From Arthrobacter sp. SDTb3-6 (GTDB lineage Bacteria > Actinomycetota > Actinomycetes > Actinomycetales > Micrococcaceae), in contig NZ_JAAMFN010000016.1 of NCBI RefSeq assembly GCF_013376095.1, forward strand, positions 27,644-91,643: a stretch of 64,000 bases of DNA, written 5' to 3'. Within the stretch, counting starts at the first letter, position 1, and each line of letters begins with the position of its first letter. Position numbers and translations under genes: made by a program. Positions 60,785 to 64,000 of the stretch are shown here, one piece after another. Under the pieces are notes generated by a model. The model ran no database searches and was not told where the DNA came from. It worked only from the letters and a program-made list of their open reading frames with translations.

Positions 60785-61969
60785 TCACACGATGGCGGAG
60801 ATGCCCGTGACGGCCCGGCCGGCGATCAGGGTGTTGACCTCCTGCGAGCCCTCGTAGGTGTAGATGGCCTCGGCGTCGGCAAAGATCTTCGCCATGCGGT
60901 AATCGGTGACAATGCCGTTGCCGCCCAGGATGGCACGGCCCATTGCCACGGTTTCGCGCATGGCCGCCGTGGTGTGTGCCTTGGCCAGCGCCACCTGCGC
61001 CATCGTGGCATCCGCGTCCCCGCCTGCGTCCTGCAGCGCGGCGATGCGCACCATCATGGCCAGCGACGATGTGGCGTTGCCCAGCATTTTCACCAGCTGC
61101 CCCTGGATCAGCTGGAAGGATGCCAGCGGCTTTCCGAACTGCCGGCGTTCGACGGCGTAGGCCCGGGCCACGTCGAACGCGGCCAGCTGCTGTCCCACCG
61201 CCTGCCACGCCACGGAGATCCGTGAGCTGCGCAGCAGCTTGTTCGTGTCGGCGAAGGAGCCGATGCCGCTGAAGCGGTCACGCTCCTCCACCCTCACGTC
61301 ATCAAGCAGGATGTGCGCGTTCTGCACGGTCCGCAGCGCGATCTTGTTTTCAATCTTGGTGCGCGTGACGCCCGCCAGCGACGCGTCAAGGATGAAGGCG
61401 CGCACCGCCCCCGTGTCAGCATCCTTGGCCCAAAGCATCATGTGGTTGCAAAAGGTGCCGTTGCCGATCCACCGCTTGGCGCCGTTGAGCACCCAGTGGG
61501 TGGCGCCGGCACCGTCCTCCACCCTGCGCGCGGTGGTGGCCATGCCGCCGGCCACGTCGCTGCCGTGCTCCGGCTCCGTCAGCGCGAAGGCGCCCGTGGT
61601 GCGCAGCGCGATGGCGTCCGGGAGCAGGCGCTCATTCTGGTCTTGGGAGCCGAAGTCAATGAGGGCCTGGACGAAGAGATCGTGGTGGACCAGGAAGAAC
61701 GTGGCCAGGGAGGTGTCGGTCCGCGTCATCTCGGCGACCACCAGGCCCGTGAACAGGTGGCTGAAGTGGCGCCGGTCCGGGACCGCGAGCCCCAGCGCGG
61801 CGAGCCCGGGCAGGATGTGGGCCGGGAACTCGGCGTCGTTCCACCAGCCGGTGGCGTGCGGGGCCACCTCACCGGCCAGGAACCCGCGCAGCTGCGCCAG
61901 CTTGGCGGCCTCGGTGGCGGTCAACAGGGATTCGAAGCCGTAAAAGTCTGCCTCGGGGAGCCCTGTCAC
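60785..61969 (-). CDS. Acyl-CoA dehydrogenase
   Basis: FAD-dependent acyl-CoA dehydrogenase of 394 residues. FAD/substrate-binding blocks are [14 protein letters not shown] and RWIGNG, and the C-terminal domain has [11 protein letters not shown]. The catalytic Glu is probably in [13 protein letters not shown], the position used by glutaryl-CoA and related dehydrogenases. Substrate chain unknown. GTG 61969 overlaps the stop of the short-chain dehydrogenase by four bases, so the pair is co-translated. Confidence 0.9.
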   Translation of the reverse strand: MTGLPEADFYGFESLLTATEAAKLAQLRGFLAGEVAPHATGWWNDAEFPAHILPGLAALGLAVPDRRHFSHLFTGLVVAEMTRTDTSLATFFLVHHDLFVQALIDFGSQDQNERLLPDAIALRTTGAFALTEPEHGSDVAGGMATTARRVEDGAGATHWVLNGAKRWIGNGTFCNHMMLWAKDADTGAVRAFILDASLAGVTRTKIENKIALRTVQNAHILLDDVRVEERDRFSGIGSFADTNKLLRSSRISVAWQAVGQQLAAFDVARAYAVERRQFGKPLASFQLIQGQLVKMLGNATSSLAMMVRIAALQDAGGDADATMAQVALAKAHTTAAMRETVAMGRAILGGNGIVTDYRMAKIFADAEAIYTYEGSQEVNTLIAGRAVTGISAIV

Positions 61970-62745
61970 TTGGGTGCCATCCGGATCGCGCCGTCAAGCC
62001 GGATGGTCTCGCCGTTGAGCATGGCGTTGGCGACGATGTGCTCCACCAGCGCGGCGTATTCGGCCGGCTTGCCCAGGCGCGACGGGTGCGGCACCTGCTG
62101 CCCCAGCGAATCCTGCGCGGCCTGCGGCAGCCCCGCCAGCATGGGCGTCTCGAAGATGCCGGGCGCTATGGTCACCACGCGGACCAGCGAGCGGGCCAGT
62201 TCACGCGCCAGCGGCAGTGTCATGGCGGCCACGGCGCCCTTGGACGCGGCGTAGGCGGGCTGGCCGATCTGCCCGTCAAAGGCAGCCACGGACGCGGTGT
62301 TGACGACGACGCCGCGCTCGGGGCCGAATTCGCCGGCGAGCGGTTCGGCCGCCGCCATGGCCTCGGCGCACAGGCGCACCACGTTGAAGGTGCCCACCAG
62401 GTTGATCTGGACCACGCGGTTGAACTGCTCCAGCGGCAGCACCCCGTCGCGCCCCAGCACCTTGCCGGGCGTGGCGACGCCGGCGCAGTTGACCACGATC
62501 CGCAGCGTGCCCAGCCCGGCCGCCGCCGCAACTGCGGCGCGCACCTGGTCCTCGTCGGTGACGTCCGCAGGGGCAAACACTGCCCGGTCCCCGAGTTCGG
62601 CGGCGAGCTCCGCGCCCTTGGACGAGGGCAGGTCCACCAGCACGACGCCGGCCCCCGCCGCATGCAGGCGCCTCGCCGTGGCGGCCCCGAGTCCGGATGC
62701 GCCGCCGGTGATGAGCGCAACGGTGCCGTTGCCTGAAATTTCCAT
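61966..62745 (-). CDS. Short-chain dehydrogenase, 3-hydroxyacyl-CoA dehydrogenase type
   Basis: NAD-dependent SDR of 259 residues resembling HSD17B10/FabG-like 3-hydroxyacyl-CoA dehydrogenases. The cofactor motif is [12 protein letters not shown] (about 14-25). The NAG-type motif reads NCAGV. Active-site Ser is in [10 protein letters not shown], and Tyr/Lys are in YAASKGA. With the acyl-CoA dehydrogenase it supplies two steps of a beta-oxidation-like pathway; hydratase and thiolase are not in the window. A strong GAGGAGG precedes ATG 62745. A 16-bp imperfect palindrome lies 50 bp upstream. Confidence 0.88.
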   Translation of the reverse strand: MEISGNGTVALITGGASGLGAATARRLHAAGAGVVLVDLPSSKGAELAAELGDRAVFAPADVTDEDQVRAAVAAAAGLGTLRIVVNCAGVATPGKVLGRDGVLPLEQFNRVVQINLVGTFNVVRLCAEAMAAAEPLAGEFGPERGVVVNTASVAAFDGQIGQPAYAASKGAVAAMTLPLARELARSLVRVVTIAPGIFETPMLAGLPQAAQDSLGQQVPHPSRLGKPAEYAALVEHIVANAMLNGETIRLDGAIRMAPK

Positions 62746-62795
62746 GTTTCCTCCTCGTTGAGGTCCGCGGGCCCGTAGCAGGGCCGTGGCTTTGC

Positions 62796-62811
62796 GTTAA
62801 TGCATACTAAC
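62796..62811. promoter_or_regulatory. Imperfect palindrome GTTA-N8-TAAC, candidate operator
   Basis: GTTAATGCATACTAAC between the divergent SDR and GH76 genes. The outer four bases and some inner positions are symmetric. TetR-type repressors of acyl-CoA genes bind sites of this kind; inference only. Confidence 0.3.
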
Positions 62812-62845
62812 TGAAAACGGCGGCCCCCACGGCAAACAGTACGCT

Positions 62846-63952
62846 GTGTACATGACGCGGAACAGCACGGGGCACGGTGCCGGGCAGGCGGGCGGGCAGC
62901 CGGACACGGACTGGGCAGCGCCCGCCGCCGCAGCCGCGCGTGCCGTCCATGCCCGCTTTGGCCACCGGCTCATGGGGCTGCCGGGCACCTGGATCGGCGC
63001 CGTCGCCTGGCCCGCCCCCGTCCAGGCACCGTGGTCGGAGTGGCATTACTGGTGGCAGGCCCACTACCTCGACGCCGTGGTCGACTCCGGCTGGCGCAGC
63101 CTCCGCCACGGCAACCGGGCGGCCGCCACGCGGGACGTGGCGCGGGGCAAGGCGCTGCTGCGCGGCATCCTGCTGCGCAACTTTGGCCGCTTCCCCAACT
63201 ATTATTACGACGACATGGCCTGGCTGGCGCTGGCCGCGGACCGGCTCGGCGGGCTTGCGAGGGCGGCTGGCAGCACGCAGGCCGCACTGGCAGGCTTCGC
63301 GTCCGCCACGCTGGCGGGCCAGCTGCGCTCCGCATACGACACCGTCCTGGGCGGCGGCATCTACTGGTCCCGCAAGCGCGACTACAAGAACACGCCCGCC
63401 AACGGACCGGCCGCCCTGCACTTTGCCCGCAGCGGCGAGCCGGACCATGCACGGGCCCTGGCGGACTGGCTGCGCGTTGAACTCTTCGACGCCGGGACCG
63501 GGCTGAAGGCCGGGACCGGGCTGTACCTGGACGGCGTCCACCCCACCGCCTCGGGGCCGGAGGTGGAGCGCACCATCTTCACCTACAACCAGGGGCCCAT
63601 CCTGGCGGCCCTGCTTGAACTGGACCACCCGCAATACGCGGGCCAGGCCGCGGAGCTGGTGGCCGCCGTCGAGCGCCGGCTGGCCACTGCGGACGGCGGG
63701 CTGCGACTGGAGCCCGGCGCCGATGGCAGCCTGTTCACCGGCATCCTTTGCCGCTACCTGGCCCTGGCCGCGCAGGAGCCGCGGCTGCCCGGGGAATCGC
63801 GGGCGGCGGCCGCCCGCCTGGTCACCGGCACGGCCCGGGCGCTTGCCGCCGTGCCGGAACCGGCCATCCTGTCCGCCGCAGTGCAGCGCTGGACAGTCCT
63901 CGAAGCCGCCGCCACCCTCCCCCAGCTCCCAACTGATACGAAAATAGGGTGA
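62846..63952 (+). CDS. Glycoside hydrolase family 76 protein
   Basis: A 368-residue alpha-1,6-mannanase-like glycosidase with the (alpha/alpha)6 barrel. The catalytic Asp pair is in YYYDDMAWLALA (about residues 112-123), and FTYNQGPILAAL (about 233) is the second family signature. There is no signal peptide, so it is cytoplasmic or leaderless. GTG 62846 or ATG 62852; no ribosome site. The last residues (LPTDTKIG) and the gene immediately beyond suggest the 3' end may have been rewritten by an adjacent element. Confidence 0.83.
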   Translation: MYMTRNSTGHGAGQAGGQPDTDWAAPAAAAARAVHARFGHRLMGLPGTWIGAVAWPAPVQAPWSEWHYWWQAHYLDAVVDSGWRSLRHGNRAAATRDVARGKALLRGILLRNFGRFPNYYYDDMAWLALAADRLGGLARAAGSTQAALAGFASATLAGQLRSAYDTVLGGGIYWSRKRDYKNTPANGPAALHFARSGEPDHARALADWLRVELFDAGTGLKAGTGLYLDGVHPTASGPEVERTIFTYNQGPILAALLELDHPQYAGQAAELVAAVERRLATADGGLRLEPGADGSLFTGILCRYLALAAQEPRLPGESRAAAARLVTGTARALAAVPEPAILSAAVQRWTVLEAAATLPQLPTDTKIG

Positions 63953-63953
63953 G

Positions 63954-64000
63954 TTAGGCTGCCTGGGTGAGGGTGACCTGGTATCCGAGTTGGTGCAGCT
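63954..64000 (-). CDS. C-terminal tail of an unidentified minus-strand gene
   Basis: The last 14 codons before TAA (63954-63956) read LHQLGYQVTLTQAA. This looks like genuine coding sequence, and the style recalls C-termini of transposases, but too little is visible to assign it. It begins one base beyond the GH76 stop. Confidence 0.4.
   Translation of the reverse strand, partial: LHQLGYQVTLTQAA

Overview
The window is a stretch of high-GC actinobacterial chromosome, most likely from the Micrococcaceae (Arthrobacter or a close relative). Pointers are the GC-rich codon usage on both strands, a bacterial proteasome activator (Bpa), GTP-dependent PEP carboxykinase next to a large PEP carboxylase, an actinobacterial sialic-acid ABC transporter with a fused permease/ATPase, frequent GTG and TTG starts, and terminators made of very long perfect hairpins. 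Nearly all of it is ordinary chromosome. I see no prophage, CRISPR array or integrative element. The only hint of a mobile element is the last ~50 bases, where the tail of a minus-strand gene runs off the edge.

Layout. 1-2.7 kb: DHA2-type drug exporter (cut by the left edge) and an LtrA-family membrane protein. 2.7-6.6 kb: three-gene iron-type ABC transporter behind a DtxR/IdeR-like iron box. 6.6-8.5 kb: bpa and a companion gene, a 26-bp tandem repeat, then ybdD with a collapsed remnant of the carbon-starvation gene cstA. 8.5-17 kb: quinone oxidoreductase, two tRNA-Ser genes, an FAD/NAD(P)-binding protein, an S9 peptidase and a RecQ helicase with a phosphoribosyltransferase-like tail. 17-23 kb: phosphomannomutase, a hypothetical gene, nsrR-like regulator and flavohaemoglobin hmp (nitric oxide defence, with an NsrR-like operator), pckG and tRNA-Arg(ACG).

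23-33.5 kb: the most coherent system, a probable sialic-acid uptake and breakdown cluster. It has a divergent FadR/GntR regulator, a Tat-exported binding lipoprotein, a permease, a permease/ATPase fusion, an ATPase, a DapA/NanA-family lyase, a ROK kinase, NanE epimerase and an HSL-type esterase. Two copies of one operator-like motif sit between the regulator and the transporter. 33.5-41 kb: SixA-like phosphatase, a winged-helix regulator with an AT-rich upstream gap, a marR-MFS pair, a secreted transglycosylase-like protein behind a ydaO-type cyclic-di-AMP riboswitch, upp, tadA, a winged-helix protein and tRNA-Ser(CGA).

41-47.9 kb: a secreted, almost wholly coiled-coil protein with one cysteine near each end, transcribed divergently from a two-component system, then a DUF4232 lipoprotein and a small membrane protein. 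48-53.7 kb: Lhr helicase overlapping a Nei/Fpg DNA glycosylase. 53.7-64 kb: MFS (Fsr-like), RluA-family pseudouridine synthase, ppc, an SRPBCC protein, a DUF1684 protein, acyl-CoA dehydrogenase coupled to a short-chain dehydrogenase, and a GH76 glycosidase.

The least explained items are the terminal-cysteine coiled-coil protein beside a two-component system, the RecQ/PRTase-like fusion, the internal deletion of cstA, and a dispersed-repeat-like insertion inside lhr.
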